Source: Gordonia alkanivorans NBRC 16433 (GTDB lineage Bacteria > Actinomycetota > Actinomycetes > Mycobacteriales > Mycobacteriaceae). From it: a stretch of DNA of 64,000 bases. Position 1 is the stretch's first letter. The number at the start of each line of letters is the position of its first letter. The translations under genes and the position numbers were made by a program. A model generated the notes under the pieces. The model was not told where the DNA came from. It was given only the letters and a program-made list of their open reading frames with translations, and did not search any database. The stretch spans positions 1 to 64,000 of the forward strand of contig NZ_BACI01000072.1 of assembly GCF_000225505.1 (NCBI RefSeq), written 5' to 3'. Of this stretch, positions 8,910 to 18,887 are shown in pieces.

Positions 8910-9848
8910 TCACACGCCTTCCTTGTACTGGGCGTCGGGATGGACGATCTGCTTGGCATCGACGGACTCGGGGCCATGCGGCGGGGTGAGGTCGACCTCG
9001 GTGAGTTCGACGTCGCCCGAGGCGGATTCGCCGGCGTCGACGAGTCGGGACTTGGCGCGGCGCTCGATCAGCGACATCAGCACGAGCACCAGGATGGCGA
9101 CGAACATCAGCAGGGTCGCGGCCGCATAGGCGCCGAACTCGTTGTAGTCGTCGGTGTAGCGGGAGTGGACCAGCAACGTCAGCGTCTGGGACACACCGGG
9201 ATAGTTCGACGACACCATGGTCACCGCGCCGTATTCGCCCAGCGCTCGTGCGACGGTCAGCACGATGCCGTAGGTCAGGCCCCAGCGGATGGCCGGGAGG
9301 GTCACCCGCCAGAAGACCTGCCAGTTGCTGGCGCCCAGGGTTGCTGCGGCCTCTTCCTGTTCGGTGCCGATCTCCCGCAGTACCGGTTCGACCTCGCGCG
9401 CGACGAACGGCAGCGTGACGAACAGGGTGGCCAGCACCAGCCCGGGGAAGCCGAAGATGATCCGGAAGCCGAGACTCTCGATACCGCCGAACCAGCCGCC
9501 GTAGCCCCATAGCAGGATCAGCGCGACACCGGCGACCACCGGCGACACCGCGAACGGCAGGTCGACGACCGACTGCAGCAGACCCTTGCCCGGGAAGCGG
9601 CCGCGGGCGAGTGCCAGCGCGGTGATCACCCCGAAGATCACGTTGAGCGGAACCACGATGGCGACGATGAGCAGGCTGAGTTGCAGCGCCGAGATGGCCG
9701 CCGGCGTGGTGATCCACTCCCAGAACTGACCGAGACCGTGTTCGAAGGACCGGTAGAAGATGGTGCCGACCGGGACCACCAGGAGGATGAGCAGGTAGAC
9801 GAGCGCGACGGTGCGCAGCCCATACTTCGTCAGAGGTGCAACCTTCAT
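8910..9848 (-). CDS. cysW: Sulfate ABC transporter permease CysW
   Basis: One of two inner-membrane permeases of the sulfate importer. It is 312 residues with six predicted hydrophobic segments and the EAA-type loop (EQEEAAATLGASNWQVFW) that contacts CysA. The C-terminal cytoplasmic tail of about 40 residues is charged and longer than usual. Start ATG 9848 overlaps the cysT stop (ATGA). Confidence 0.94.
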   Translation of the reverse strand: MKVAPLTKYGLRTVALVYLLILLVVPVGTIFYRSFEHGLGQFWEWITTPAAISALQLSLLIVAIVVPLNVIFGVITALALARGRFPGKGLLQSVVDLPFAVSPVVAGVALILLWGYGGWFGGIESLGFRIIFGFPGLVLATLFVTLPFVAREVEPVLREIGTEQEEAAATLGASNWQVFWRVTLPAIRWGLTYGIVLTVARALGEYGAVTMVSSNYPGVSQTLTLLVHSRYTDDYNEFGAYAAATLLMFVAILVLVLMSLIERRAKSRLVDAGESASGDVELTEVDLTPPHGPESVDAKQIVHPDAQYKEGV

Positions 9849-10726
9849 CGGTCTGCGTCCTCTCTCTTGGACTGCCGGCGGCCCGCGACGCGCAGGACGA
9901 GCAGAGTGACGAAGGCGATCAGCAGCAACACCACGGAGATCGCTGCCGCGTCGACGGGTGCATCGATCTCGATCTGCTGCTGGATGTACTGCGAGGCGAC
10001 CTGGGTGTCGCCCGGGATGTTGCCGCCGATGAGCACCACGGAACCGAACTCGCCGATGGCACGGGTGAACGCCAGGCCGGCGCCGGTCAGGATCGCCGGG
10101 AGAAGGGCCGGCAGGACGATCTTGCGGAAGATCGTGGCGTTGTTCGCGCCCAGTACCGCTGCCGCTTCCTCGACGTCGACGTCGAGTTCGATGAGGACCG
10201 GCTGCACCTGGCGCACCACGAACGGCAGGGTGACGAAGGTCAATGCGATCACCAGTGCGGGCTTGGTGGCGTTGAGCTGGACGTCGATGGGACTGTTCGG
10301 CCCGTACAGCGACAACAGCACGAGGCTGGCGACGATCGTCGGCAGCGCGAACGGCAGGTCGATGATGGCGTTCACGACCCCTTTGCCGGGGAACTCGTCT
10401 CGGACCAGCACCCACGCGATCAGGGTGCCGAAGACGACGTTGATCAACGCCGCGATCACAGACACGAGCACCGTGATCCAGATGGTGTCCACCGCGGCGG
10501 GCGCTGAGATCGCCTCCCAGAAGCCGCTCCAACCGTCCTCGAAGGACTGCACCGTGATGGCGGCCAGCGGCAGCAGCACGATGACGCTGAGCCAGAGCCA
10601 GGCGACGCCGATGGTCATCGGGCTCACGCCGGCGAAGGTGCGTGAGCGTCCGAGGAACCCGCGTGGCGGCCGGGAGTCGGGAACGGGTGTCCCGGTCTCC
10701 GTGGCCGTCGAGTCGACCGAGGTCAC
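9845..10726 (-). CDS. cysT: Sulfate ABC transporter permease CysT
   Basis: Second permease of the sulfate importer (293 residues, also called CysU). It has a cytoplasmic Thr/Pro-rich N-terminus of about 35 residues, about six hydrophobic segments, and an EAA loop (VDVEEAAAVLGANNATIF). It overlaps cysW downstream and the sulfate-binding protein gene upstream by 4 bases each, so the whole transporter is translationally coupled. Confidence 0.94.
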   Translation of the reverse strand: MTSVDSTATETGTPVPDSRPPRGFLGRSRTFAGVSPMTIGVAWLWLSVIVLLPLAAITVQSFEDGWSGFWEAISAPAAVDTIWITVLVSVIAALINVVFGTLIAWVLVRDEFPGKGVVNAIIDLPFALPTIVASLVLLSLYGPNSPIDVQLNATKPALVIALTFVTLPFVVRQVQPVLIELDVDVEEAAAVLGANNATIFRKIVLPALLPAILTGAGLAFTRAIGEFGSVVLIGGNIPGDTQVASQYIQQQIEIDAPVDAAAISVVLLLIAFVTLLVLRVAGRRQSKREDADR

Positions 10727-11838
10727 TGCTTACCCCCTGAGTCGTAGATCTTGGTGATGGCGCCCTTCTTGCCGAACAGCGCCTCGTCGACGGCTTTCCA
10801 GCCGGTCAGGTCCTTGCCGTCGTTGTCCTCGGCGGTGCCCTTCCCGAGCACCTTGCCGAGCTCGGCGATGGTCCACAGCTTCGCGATGTCGCCAGGGAAG
10901 AGATCCCGGGTCGCCTCGATGACCGCGGGGTCCACCGGCCGGAAGCCCCGCTCGGCCCAGATCAGCTGCGCCTCCGGGGTGAAGAGGAAGTCAACGAAGG
11001 AGCGTGCGCCGGCGATGTCGTCGGAGGTGTTGACGACCGCGACGGGATTCTCGATCTTGAAAGTCTGCGGGGGGATCACATATTCGACCTGGCTGTTCGG
11101 ACCGGCGCCGGCGTTGGCCTTGTCGAGCATGATCGCCTCGTTCTCGTAGCTGATCAAGACATCGCCCTGACCCTGCTCGAACGCCGTGGTGGCCTCGCGA
11201 CCCGACTTGGGCACCACCTTGATGTGATCGCGCACCAGTTCGGCCACGTAGTCCAGGCCGGCCTGCGAGTCCTGGCCGCCGTTACTGATCGCGGCATAGG
11301 GCGCGAGCAGGTTCCACTTCGCCGAGCCGGAGCTGCCGGGATTCGGGGTGACCACCTGAACACCGGGCTTCAGCAGATCGTCCCAGTCGCGGATGCCCTT
11401 CGGGTTGCCCTTGCGGACCACCAGTGCGACGACCGACCCGAACGGGGTGCTGTTGTTCGGTGCCTGCTTCTTCCAGTCCTCGTCGACCAGACCCGCCTTG
11501 ACCAATCGGGTGATGTCGGGCTCGACGGAGAAGTTCACGACGTCGGCCGGAACACGGCGGGCCACCTTGCGCGACTGGTCGCCGGAGGCGCCGTACGACG
11601 CCGAGAAGCCGATGTCGTGGCCCTCGGGGGTGTCGCGGAATGCCGGGATTATCTCGTCGAAGCCGATCTTGGGGACGGCGTAGGCGACCAGGTCGAGGTG
11701 CCGGTCGCCACTGGAGATGTCCACTCCGCCGGGCTCGTCGGTCGATCCGCCACCACAGCCCGCGACGAACACCATCGCCAACGCCAGAAGGCTCACCAGC
11801 ACCCGGGTGCCGCGCGGCATGACTCGGCCAGCGCTCAC
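10723..11838 (-). CDS. subI: Sulfate-binding lipoprotein
   Basis: Extracellular substrate-binding protein that delivers sulfate to CysTWA. It is 371 residues with a signal peptide ending in a lipobox (VFVAGC), so it should be lipid-anchored at Cys28. The mature part shows the sulfate-binding family pattern, including ASYGASGDQSR and the NPGSSGSAKWN segment. The start is GTG 11838, preceded at a good distance by GGAGGA; the internal ATG 11820 is the alternative. It is the first gene of the transporter operon. Thiosulfate may also be carried. Confidence 0.93.
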   Translation of the reverse strand: MSAGRVMPRGTRVLVSLLALAMVFVAGCGGGSTDEPGGVDISSGDRHLDLVAYAVPKIGFDEIIPAFRDTPEGHDIGFSASYGASGDQSRKVARRVPADVVNFSVEPDITRLVKAGLVDEDWKKQAPNNSTPFGSVVALVVRKGNPKGIRDWDDLLKPGVQVVTPNPGSSGSAKWNLLAPYAAISNGGQDSQAGLDYVAELVRDHIKVVPKSGREATTAFEQGQGDVLISYENEAIMLDKANAGAGPNSQVEYVIPPQTFKIENPVAVVNTSDDIAGARSFVDFLFTPEAQLIWAERGFRPVDPAVIEATRDLFPGDIAKLWTIAELGKVLGKGTAEDNDGKDLTGWKAVDEALFGKKGAITKIYDSGGKQ

Positions 11839-11983
11839 TCTTCCTCCAAGACTCGGCGGGGCCGGTCGAATGAGGGCTGTGACCGGCGGAGACCGGACTA
11901 CGCTAGCAACCTGCCGGGCCGTGGCCGGAGTTCAAATCAGTGAGATCAAAACTTCCCGCAGGCCATGGTCAGGGCGCCCGTTC

Positions 11984-12889
11984 CTATTCCAGTCGCCAGT
12001 CCTCGTAGGCGCGCGGATCGTTGACCGGTTCGACGTGCGTCGTGATGTTCAGGTCCGGGACCGCTGCGTGCAGGTCGTCCTCGACGACCTCGGTGAGATC
12101 GTGGGCGCGCTGCACCGACCAGTCGCCGGGCACGAGCATGTGGAGCTGCAGAAACCGTTCGTGACCGGCCTCGCGGGTGCGGATGTCGTGGAAGACGATG
12201 CCGTCGGTGCGGTGCCGGTCGAGCACGTCGTCGATGGCGGAGCGCTGCTCGGCGGGGAGCGCGGAATCCATCAGTCCCGCACTCGAGCGCCACACGAGCC
12301 GGGTACCGACGACCATGATGTTGATCGCGACAGCGATGGCGATCAGCGGGTCGAGGGGCAGCCAGCCGGTCAACGCGACGAGGAACACACCCACGAGGAC
12401 GCCGACGGTGGTCGCCACGTCGGTCATCAGATGCTTGCCGTCGGCCTCGAGGGTCAGCGACCGGTGTTTGCGGCCGGCGCGGATGAGGATCAACCCCACC
12501 GCCGCGTTGAGGGCCGTGGCGCCCACCGAGATGCCGAGGCCGAGCCCGATCTCTTCGAGCTCGCGGGGGTTGATGAGCCGGTCGATCGCGGTCACGACGA
12601 TGATCACCGCCGCCACGACGATCAGGACACCTTCGAAAACCGCCGAGAAGTACTCGGCCTTGGTGTGCCCGAAGTTGTGCCCCCGGTCCGGCGGCTTCGC
12701 GGCGACGCGTAGTGCGACGAACGCGCCCACGGCGGCGACGACGTTGACGATCGATTCGAGCGCGTCGGACAGCAGGCCCACCGACCCGGTGATCCACCAG
12801 GCCAGCAGCTTGAGGCCGAACACGACCACCGCGGTCACGATGCTGAGCACCGCGAACCGGGCGAGGTTGTGGCGTTGTCCCCTTGTCAT
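11984..12889 (-). CDS. Cation diffusion facilitator (CDF) metal transporter
   Basis: Membrane antiporter expected to export a divalent metal (Zn, Fe, Mn or Co) in exchange for protons. The 301-residue protein has six hydrophobic segments. The metal site residues are visible in SDALES (helix 2) and in a later helix, and a cytoplasmic ferredoxin-like domain (from about residue 205) contains the His/Asp pairs of HDIRTREAGHERFLQLHM. The start is ATG 12889. It stands between the sulfate transporter and the M3 peptidase without overlap. Metal specificity is not evident. Confidence 0.88.
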   Translation of the reverse strand: MTRGQRHNLARFAVLSIVTAVVVFGLKLLAWWITGSVGLLSDALESIVNVVAAVGAFVALRVAAKPPDRGHNFGHTKAEYFSAVFEGVLIVVAAVIIVVTAIDRLINPRELEEIGLGLGISVGATALNAAVGLILIRAGRKHRSLTLEADGKHLMTDVATTVGVLVGVFLVALTGWLPLDPLIAIAVAINIMVVGTRLVWRSSAGLMDSALPAEQRSAIDDVLDRHRTDGIVFHDIRTREAGHERFLQLHMLVPGDWSVQRAHDLTEVVEDDLHAAVPDLNITTHVEPVNDPRAYEDWRLE

Positions 12890-12902
12890 GATCGAACCCG
12901 GC

Positions 12903-14954
12903 TCAAGCCGCGAGCCCCCGACGACGCAGGAGCGGCTCGATCTGCGGTTTACGGCCGATCAGCGCCTCGTGCGATACCAGCGGGTCGATGCTGTCACCGC
13001 GCGACAGCGTCGCCTCGGCAAAGCGTCGCCCGTTGTCGCGCTCCAGGCCGCCCGAGGCGAGGAACCACTGTTCGGTCTCGGCGTCGAGGACCTCCGACCA
13101 GATGTAGCTGTAGTAGCCGGCCGAGTAGCCGCCGCCAAAGATGTGGTTGAAGTAGGCGCTGCGGTAGCGGGGCGGGATCAGGTCGGTCTGCAGGCCGACC
13201 TCGGTGAGCGCCTTCGCCTCGAACGCCTCGACGTCGGTGACGGCCGCGGCCTCCTCGACCGTCAACCGATGCCAGGCCAGATCGAGCGACGACGCCGCGA
13301 GGTACTCGATGGTCCCGTGCGCGGTCTCGGCGCCGGCGGACTCCCGTGCGGCGGCGGCCAGTTCGGCCGGGATCGCCTCACCGGTCGCGTGGTGCAGCGC
13401 ATAGTTGGCGAGCACATCCGGGTGGAGGGCCCACATCTCGTTGACCTGCGACGGGAACTCGACGAAGTCACGCGGCACCGATGTCCCCGACTGCGACGGG
13501 TACTGCACTGACGACAGCAGACCGTGCAGAGCATGCCCGAACTCGTGGAACAGGGTCGTCAGCTGATCGATGGTGAGCAGACACGGCTGCCCCTCATCGG
13601 GTTTCGTCAGGTTCAGGACGTTGACGATGATCGGCTGGGTCTCCAGCACCGACGACTGGTCGACGATGTTGTTCATCCAGGCACCGCCGCGCTTGGACGG
13701 CCGCGCGTAGAAGTCGCCGAGGAACAGTCCGATGCCGGTGCCGGAGTCGTCCCGCACCTCCCAGACGCGCACGTCGGGGTGATAGACGGGCAGTCCCGTC
13801 CGTTCGACGAACGTCAGGCCGTACAACTTGTTGGCGGCGTGGAAGACTCCGCGCGTCAGGACGGTGTCGAGTTCGCAGTAGTCGGCGAAACCGTCGAGCG
13901 GTACCGAGGACTTGGCCTGCTTCTCACGTTCGAGCCAGAAGGTCAGGTCGGCGGGTCCGATCTCGGCGCCTTCGGCGAACTCGGTGAGCCGCGTCAGTTC
14001 CCGACCCCCGGCACGCATCGCCGATCGGTTGAGTTCCCGCAGCAGGTCGTCGACCGCGGACGCGTCGGGCGCGGTCTGCTCGGCGATCACGAACTCGGCG
14101 TGGTCGCGGTACCCGAGCAATTCGGCACGGCGAGCACGCAGACGCACGATCTCGAGGACGAGTTCCCGGGTGTCGTGGTCGTTGCCGCGCGCGCAGCGGT
14201 TCACCGACGCGTCGAACACCCGTTGCCGCACGGCAGGATTCGTCAACTCGGTCAGCACGGACTGGCTGGTCGGGAGTTCCAGGGTGATCAGGTGGCCGCT
14301 CTCGTGGCCGGCATCGGCCGCCGCGCGTCGAGCGGCCGCGATCTGGCCGGCGGACAAGCCGTCGAGGTCCGACGCGTCCTCGACGAGGACCGCCGAATCG
14401 TTGGTGTCGTCGAGGATCTTCTGCGAGAACGTGGTCGTCAGATACGCGAGCCGGGAGGCGATCTGGCGCATCTCCTCCTGCTCGGCCTCCGGCAGACCGG
14501 CACCGGCACGCACGGACTCGCGGTACCGCTTGTCGAGGAGTCGACGCTGCGGCTCGGTCAGGTCGAGGTCGTCGGCGCGGGACGCGAGATCCGAGATCCG
14601 GCCGAACAGAACCGGGTTCATCGCGATCGTGTTGCCGTGGTCGGTCAACAGCGTCGAGAGCTCCTGGGAGATCTCGTTGCGCTTGGGGTTGGTGTCGGGG
14701 CCGACGAGATTGAAGAAGATGCCCGACGCGCGGGCCAGGTCGCGACCCGACAGCTCCAGCGCCTCGATCGTGTTGCCGAAGGTCGGTTCCGCGGGATCGG
14801 CGGCGATGGCCTCGACCTCGGCGAGGTGCGACGCCATCGCCTCACGGAAGGCGGGCAGGAAGTCGTCGTCGGAGATCGACGCGAAGTCCGTCAGATCGTA
14901 GGGCAGATCACTCTGTGCCAGTACCGGATTGGTTGCGCTGTCCTGCCCCGTCAT
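12903..14954 (-). CDS. M3 family zinc metallopeptidase (Dcp/oligopeptidase A type)
   Basis: Cytoplasmic peptidase predicted to cut short peptides. The 683-residue protein, a normal length for the family, carries the zinc-binding HEFGH motif in TTLFHEFGHALHGLLS with the downstream helix that supplies the third ligand (VNEMWALHPDV). Its ATG follows the lepA stop directly (TAGATG), so it is probably co-translated with lepA. Dipeptidyl carboxypeptidase and oligopeptidase A cannot be separated on motif alone. Confidence 0.92.
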   Translation of the reverse strand: MTGQDSATNPVLAQSDLPYDLTDFASISDDDFLPAFREAMASHLAEVEAIAADPAEPTFGNTIEALELSGRDLARASGIFFNLVGPDTNPKRNEISQELSTLLTDHGNTIAMNPVLFGRISDLASRADDLDLTEPQRRLLDKRYRESVRAGAGLPEAEQEEMRQIASRLAYLTTTFSQKILDDTNDSAVLVEDASDLDGLSAGQIAAARRAAADAGHESGHLITLELPTSQSVLTELTNPAVRQRVFDASVNRCARGNDHDTRELVLEIVRLRARRAELLGYRDHAEFVIAEQTAPDASAVDDLLRELNRSAMRAGGRELTRLTEFAEGAEIGPADLTFWLEREKQAKSSVPLDGFADYCELDTVLTRGVFHAANKLYGLTFVERTGLPVYHPDVRVWEVRDDSGTGIGLFLGDFYARPSKRGGAWMNNIVDQSSVLETQPIIVNVLNLTKPDEGQPCLLTIDQLTTLFHEFGHALHGLLSSVQYPSQSGTSVPRDFVEFPSQVNEMWALHPDVLANYALHHATGEAIPAELAAAARESAGAETAHGTIEYLAASSLDLAWHRLTVEEAAAVTDVEAFEAKALTEVGLQTDLIPPRYRSAYFNHIFGGGYSAGYYSYIWSEVLDAETEQWFLASGGLERDNGRRFAEATLSRGDSIDPLVSHEALIGRKPQIEPLLRRRGLAA

Positions 14955-16841
14955 CTACTTCCCTTTCGGTTTGTCACCTGCGGCATCGGTGGAGAGCGCC
15001 GCGACGAACGCCTCCTGCGGGACGTCGACACGGCCGATGGTCTTCATCCGCTTCTTGCCTTCCTTCTGCTTCTCGAGCAGCTTGCGCTTACGGCTGATGT
15101 CGCCGCCGTAGCACTTCGCGAGCACATCCTTGCGGATCGCCCGGATGTTCTCGCGCGCAATGATCTTCGAGCCGATGGCCGCCTGGATCGGGACCTCGAA
15201 CTGTTGACGCGGGATGAGCTCGCGGAGCTTGAGCGCCATCTTGTTGCCGTAGGCGTAGGCGGCGTCGCGGTGGACGATCGCGCTGAACGCGTCGACGGCC
15301 TCGCCCTGGAGCAGGATGTCGACCTTGACCAGGTCGGCTTCCTGCTCGCCTGCCTCTTCGTAGTCGAGAGATGCATAGCCGCGGGTGCGCGACTTCAGCG
15401 AGTCGAAGAAGTCGAAGATGATCTCGGCCATCGGTAGGGTGTAGCGGAGTTCCACGCGGGTCTCCGACAGGTAGTCCATGCCGCCGAGCTCGCCGCGCCG
15501 CGACTGGCAGAGTTCCATGATGGCGCCGATGAACTCGCTCGGCGCGATCACCGTGGTCTTGACGACCGGCTCGTAGATGTGGCGGGTCTTGCCCTCCGGC
15601 CAGTCCGACGGGTTGGTGACGATGTGCTCGGAGCCGTCCTCCATCACGACGCGGTACACCACGTTGGGTGCGGTGGAGATGAGGTCCAGGTTGAACTCGC
15701 GCTCGAGACGCTCGCGGGTGATCTCCATGTGGAGCAGACCCAGGAAGCCGCAGCGGAATCCGAAGCCCAGCGCCACCGACGTCTCCGGCTCGTAGGTGAG
15801 CGCGGCGTCGTTGAGTTGCAGCTTCTCCAGCGCCTCACGCAGGACCGGATAGTCGGAACCGTCCATCGGGTACAGGCCCGAGTAGACCATCGGCCGCGGT
15901 TCGCGATATCCGGTCAGCGCTTCGCTCGCGCCGTTGCGGGCGCTGGTGACGGTGTCACCGACCTTCGACTGGCGCACGTCCTTCACACCGGTGATGAGGT
16001 AGCCAACCTCGCCGACGCCGAGTCCCTGGGTGGGCTTCGGTTCCGGCGACACGATGCCGACCTCGAGCAGTTCGTGGGTCGCGCCGGTCGACATCATCTG
16101 GATCTTCTCGCGCGGCACGATCTTGCCGTCGACGACACGGACGTAGGTGACCACGCCGCGGTAGGTGTCGTAGACCGAGTCGAAGATCATCGCGCGTGCC
16201 GGCGCGTCGGCGTTCCCGACGGGGGCGGGCACCTTGCGGATGACCTCGTCGAGCAGTTCGCCGACGCCGACGCCGGTCTTGCCGGACACCCGCAGGACGT
16301 CCTCGGGCTCACAGCCCACGATGTGGGCGAGCTCGGCGGCGTAACGCTCGGGGTCGGCCGCGGGCAGGTCGATCTTGTTCAGGACCGGGATGATGGTGAG
16401 GTCGTTCTCCATCGCGAGGTACAGATTGGCGAGCGTCTGTGCCTCGATGCCCTGAGCGGCGTCGACGAGGAGGACCGCGCCTTCACACGCCTCGAGCGCA
16501 CGCGACACCTCGTAGGTGAAGTCGACGTGACCGGGGGTGTCGATGAGGTGCACTACGTAGTCGTCACCGTCGAGCTGCCACGGCAACCGCACGTTCTGCG
16601 CCTTGATGGTGATGCCGCGCTCACGCTCGATGTCCATGCGATCGAGGTACTGCGCCCGCATCTGGCGCTCTTCCACGACACCGGTGAGCTGCAGCATCCG
16701 GTCGGCCAGCGTCGACTTTCCGTGGTCGATGTGGGCGATGATGCAGAAGTTCCGGATGCGCGCCGGGTCGGTGAAGGTTGTGTCGACGAAGGTGGGAATT
16801 GGAACTACTCCTCGAGGATGGACACGTACGTTGACCACCAT
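14955..16841 (-). CDS. lepA: Elongation factor 4 (LepA)
   Basis: Ribosome-binding translational GTPase that back-translocates or rescues stalled ribosomes. It has G1 [17 protein letters not shown] and NKIDLPAA, then the LepA-specific C-terminal domain ([18 protein letters not shown] and [20 protein letters not shown]). I use ATG 16841, giving 628 residues; a TTG at 16871 would extend it. The conserved family start lies about 20 codons further in, where a GAGGAG sits just before codons that are not standard starts, so the true start is uncertain. It lies divergent from the hydrolase at 16892. Confidence 0.95.
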   Translation of the reverse strand: MVVNVRVHPRGVVPIPTFVDTTFTDPARIRNFCIIAHIDHGKSTLADRMLQLTGVVEERQMRAQYLDRMDIERERGITIKAQNVRLPWQLDGDDYVVHLIDTPGHVDFTYEVSRALEACEGAVLLVDAAQGIEAQTLANLYLAMENDLTIIPVLNKIDLPAADPERYAAELAHIVGCEPEDVLRVSGKTGVGVGELLDEVIRKVPAPVGNADAPARAMIFDSVYDTYRGVVTYVRVVDGKIVPREKIQMMSTGATHELLEVGIVSPEPKPTQGLGVGEVGYLITGVKDVRQSKVGDTVTSARNGASEALTGYREPRPMVYSGLYPMDGSDYPVLREALEKLQLNDAALTYEPETSVALGFGFRCGFLGLLHMEITRERLEREFNLDLISTAPNVVYRVVMEDGSEHIVTNPSDWPEGKTRHIYEPVVKTTVIAPSEFIGAIMELCQSRRGELGGMDYLSETRVELRYTLPMAEIIFDFFDSLKSRTRGYASLDYEEAGEQEADLVKVDILLQGEAVDAFSAIVHRDAAYAYGNKMALKLRELIPRQQFEVPIQAAIGSKIIARENIRAIRKDVLAKCYGGDISRKRKLLEKQKEGKKRMKTIGRVDVPQEAFVAALSTDAAGDKPKGK

Positions 16842-16891
16842 GTTCTCATGAGCGCCGCGAATGGTGCCCAAGCGGATGGTGGGGCGCTACC

Positions 16892-17590
16892 GTGGCAGCC
16901 GTGACAGCCGAGTCCGCCGAGTCGAAAAAGCCAGGGACCACCATCGCCACCGTCGAGACCGAGGACGTCGCCGCCGACGTGCACCGCCCGGACGGCACTC
17001 CTCGCGCCACGATCGTCTTGGCGCACGGCGCGGGCGGCAACCGCGACGCGGTCATCCTGCGCGCGCTCGCCGACGAACTGAGTTCGCGCGGCTACGTCGT
17101 CGCCCGGATCGACCTCCCCTATCGCCGGCGCCGACCCAAGGGACCGCCGAGTCCGTCGACGTCGCCGGCCGACCGCGACGGCATCCGCGCCGCCTGCGCG
17201 ACGTTCCGCGAGGAGTCCGACGGCCCGCTGTTCGTCGGCGGCCACTCCTACGGCGGGCGTCAGGCGTCGATGGCGGTCGCCGAGGACGGCACCGACCTCG
17301 CCGACGGCCTGCTGCTCAGCTCCTATCCCCTGCACCCGCCGGGCAAGCCCGACCGGCTGCGCACCGAACACCTGCCGTCGATCACCGTGCCGACCCTCGT
17401 CGTCCACGGCAGCACCGACCCGTTCGGCACCACCGAGGAGATGGCCGAGGCGATCGGCCTGATCGACGCGCCGACGCGGATCGTCGAACTCGAGAAGGTC
17501 GGTCACGACCTCAACCCGAAGAAGAAGCCGACCGCGCAGCTGACCGCCGACGCGGTCGACGAGTTCCTGATGAGAGCATTCCGGCCGTGA
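16892..17590 (+). CDS. Alpha/beta hydrolase of the KANL3/Tex30 type
   Basis: 232-residue serine-hydrolase-fold protein. The oxyanion region is LAHGAGGNRD, the nucleophile elbow is GGHSYGGRQ, an acid is plausible in HGSTDPFG, and the His lies in VGHDLNP. The start is GTG 16892 or 16901. Its stop overlaps the GTG of the PemK-like gene. The substrate is unknown; relatives are annotated as dienelactone-hydrolase-like or simply alpha/beta family. The complete triad suggests an active enzyme. Confidence 0.8.
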   Translation: MAAVTAESAESKKPGTTIATVETEDVAADVHRPDGTPRATIVLAHGAGGNRDAVILRALADELSSRGYVVARIDLPYRRRRPKGPPSPSTSPADRDGIRAACATFREESDGPLFVGGHSYGGRQASMAVAEDGTDLADGLLLSSYPLHPPGKPDRLRTEHLPSITVPTLVVHGSTDPFGTTEEMAEAIGLIDAPTRIVELEKVGHDLNPKKKPTAQLTADAVDEFLMRAFRP

Positions 17591-18030
17591 CGAGCCGCAG
17601 CATCCGGTCCCGCCTCCGTCCCACCGCCGAGGTCGCCCGCACGATCAGCTACAACCCCGAACTCGACGGCGACGCCGACCCCGGCGAGATCGTGTGGACC
17701 TGGGTCGCCTACGAGGACGACCCCAACCAGGGCAAGGACCGCCCGGTGCTCGTGGTGGGCCGCGACGCCAACGCCGAGACCGCCGACGGTGGCACTTTCG
17801 AGGAGGTTCTGGGTCTGATGCTGTCGAGCAAGGACTACCACCGGGACGACGACGACTGGTTCGCCGTCGGCACCGGGACCTGGGACTCACAGAATCGGCC
17901 GAGCTTCGTCCGCCTCGACCGTGTCCTCGTCGTCGACGCCGACGGCATCCGGCGCGAGGGCGCAATCCTCGACCGTCGCCGTTTCGACGCGGTCGCCGAC
18001 GAACTCAGGTCGCGCTTCGGCTGGCGCTGA
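17587..18030 (+). CDS. PemK/MazF-like protein without a visible antitoxin
   Basis: 147-residue protein with the PemK/MazF-like stretch PGEIVWTWVAYEDD...KDRPVLVVG near the middle, followed by an acidic segment and RPSFVRLDRVLVVD. The start is GTG 17587, overlapping the hydrolase stop (GTGA). MazF toxins usually follow a small antitoxin gene; here the upstream partner is a hydrolase, so this may be a domesticated relative with another role. I see the fold-level similarity but cannot identify catalytic residues with confidence. Confidence 0.65.
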   Translation: MTSRSIRSRLRPTAEVARTISYNPELDGDADPGEIVWTWVAYEDDPNQGKDRPVLVVGRDANAETADGGTFEEVLGLMLSSKDYHRDDDDWFAVGTGTWDSQNRPSFVRLDRVLVVDADGIRREGAILDRRRFDAVADELRSRFGWR

Positions 18031-18038
18031 GCACTCCC

Positions 18039-18887
18039 CTACGCCAGCCGCGTGATCTCCACGATGACGTCGAGATCCGTTGCGCCACCACCGGTGTAGA
18101 CCCCCTTGAGTGGCGACACATCCGCGTAGTCGCGGCCGACGCCGACCGACACGTGCTGCTCGGTGATCGGAGTGTCGTTGGTCGGGTCGTAGCCCCACCA
18201 GCCGCCGGTCCATGCCTCGATCCATGCGTGGCTCTGGCCTTGGACCGTCTTGTCGATCGCCGCATTCGGTTTCGGATGCAAGTACCCCGACACGTAGCGG
18301 GCCGGAATTCCCAGGCCGCGCAACATCACCAGGGTGAGGTGGGCGTAGTCCTGGCAGACCCCCTTGCGCTCGTTCCAGGCGTCGACGGCGGTGGTGTGCA
18401 CGCCCGTGGTGCCGGGTACGTACTCCATCTCCTCATGGACGAACCGGGACAGCGCCTCGACCGTCTCCGCCGGGGTGAGCCCCTTGGCGACCTTCTTGGC
18501 CGCCGCGATCAGCTGCCGGTTCTTCGGCACATAGGTGGTGTTGGAGAGCATCTCGTCGTAGCGATCCATGACGGCCTCGCTGCGGATGTCCTCCCACGAG
18601 ACCTGGTCTTCCTCGGCTGGTCGCTGTCCGGCCTCGGTCTCCACCACCGACATCCCCGACACCTCGAGTTCCTCGTGCGGCGCATGGAGATCGAAGGCGG
18701 TGACCGCCGTACCCCAGTAGTCGGTGTAGCGATACGACCTGGTGGCCGGCACGGTCTCGACACGGTTGACGATCACGTTCTGACGGGCGTCGCTACGGGG
18801 CGTGATCCGGGCCTCGTTGTACGAGGAGGTGACGGGACTGTTGTACGCGAAACCGGTGGAATGGACGACGCGCAGACGCCAGCTCAC
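18039..18887 (-). CDS. Transglutaminase-like protein of the ATP-grasp/alpha-E cluster
   Basis: 282-residue protein with an N-terminal bacterial transglutaminase-associated domain (WRLRVVHSTGFAY) and a papain-like core with catalytic Cys in GVCQDYAHL, His in GQSHAWIEAW and Asp in WGYDPTNDTP. It is the third gene of a coupled operon (ATGA overlap with the alpha-E gene). In this widespread trio the transglutaminase fold is thought to act as a peptidase or amidase on a peptide product. The location is cytoplasmic as no signal is seen. M. tuberculosis Rv2409c matches in position. Confidence 0.9.
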   Translation of the reverse strand: MSWRLRVVHSTGFAYNSPVTSSYNEARITPRSDARQNVIVNRVETVPATRSYRYTDYWGTAVTAFDLHAPHEELEVSGMSVVETEAGQRPAEEDQVSWEDIRSEAVMDRYDEMLSNTTYVPKNRQLIAAAKKVAKGLTPAETVEALSRFVHEEMEYVPGTTGVHTTAVDAWNERKGVCQDYAHLTLVMLRGLGIPARYVSGYLHPKPNAAIDKTVQGQSHAWIEAWTGGWWGYDPTNDTPITEQHVSVGVGRDYADVSPLKGVYTGGGATDLDVIVEITRLA

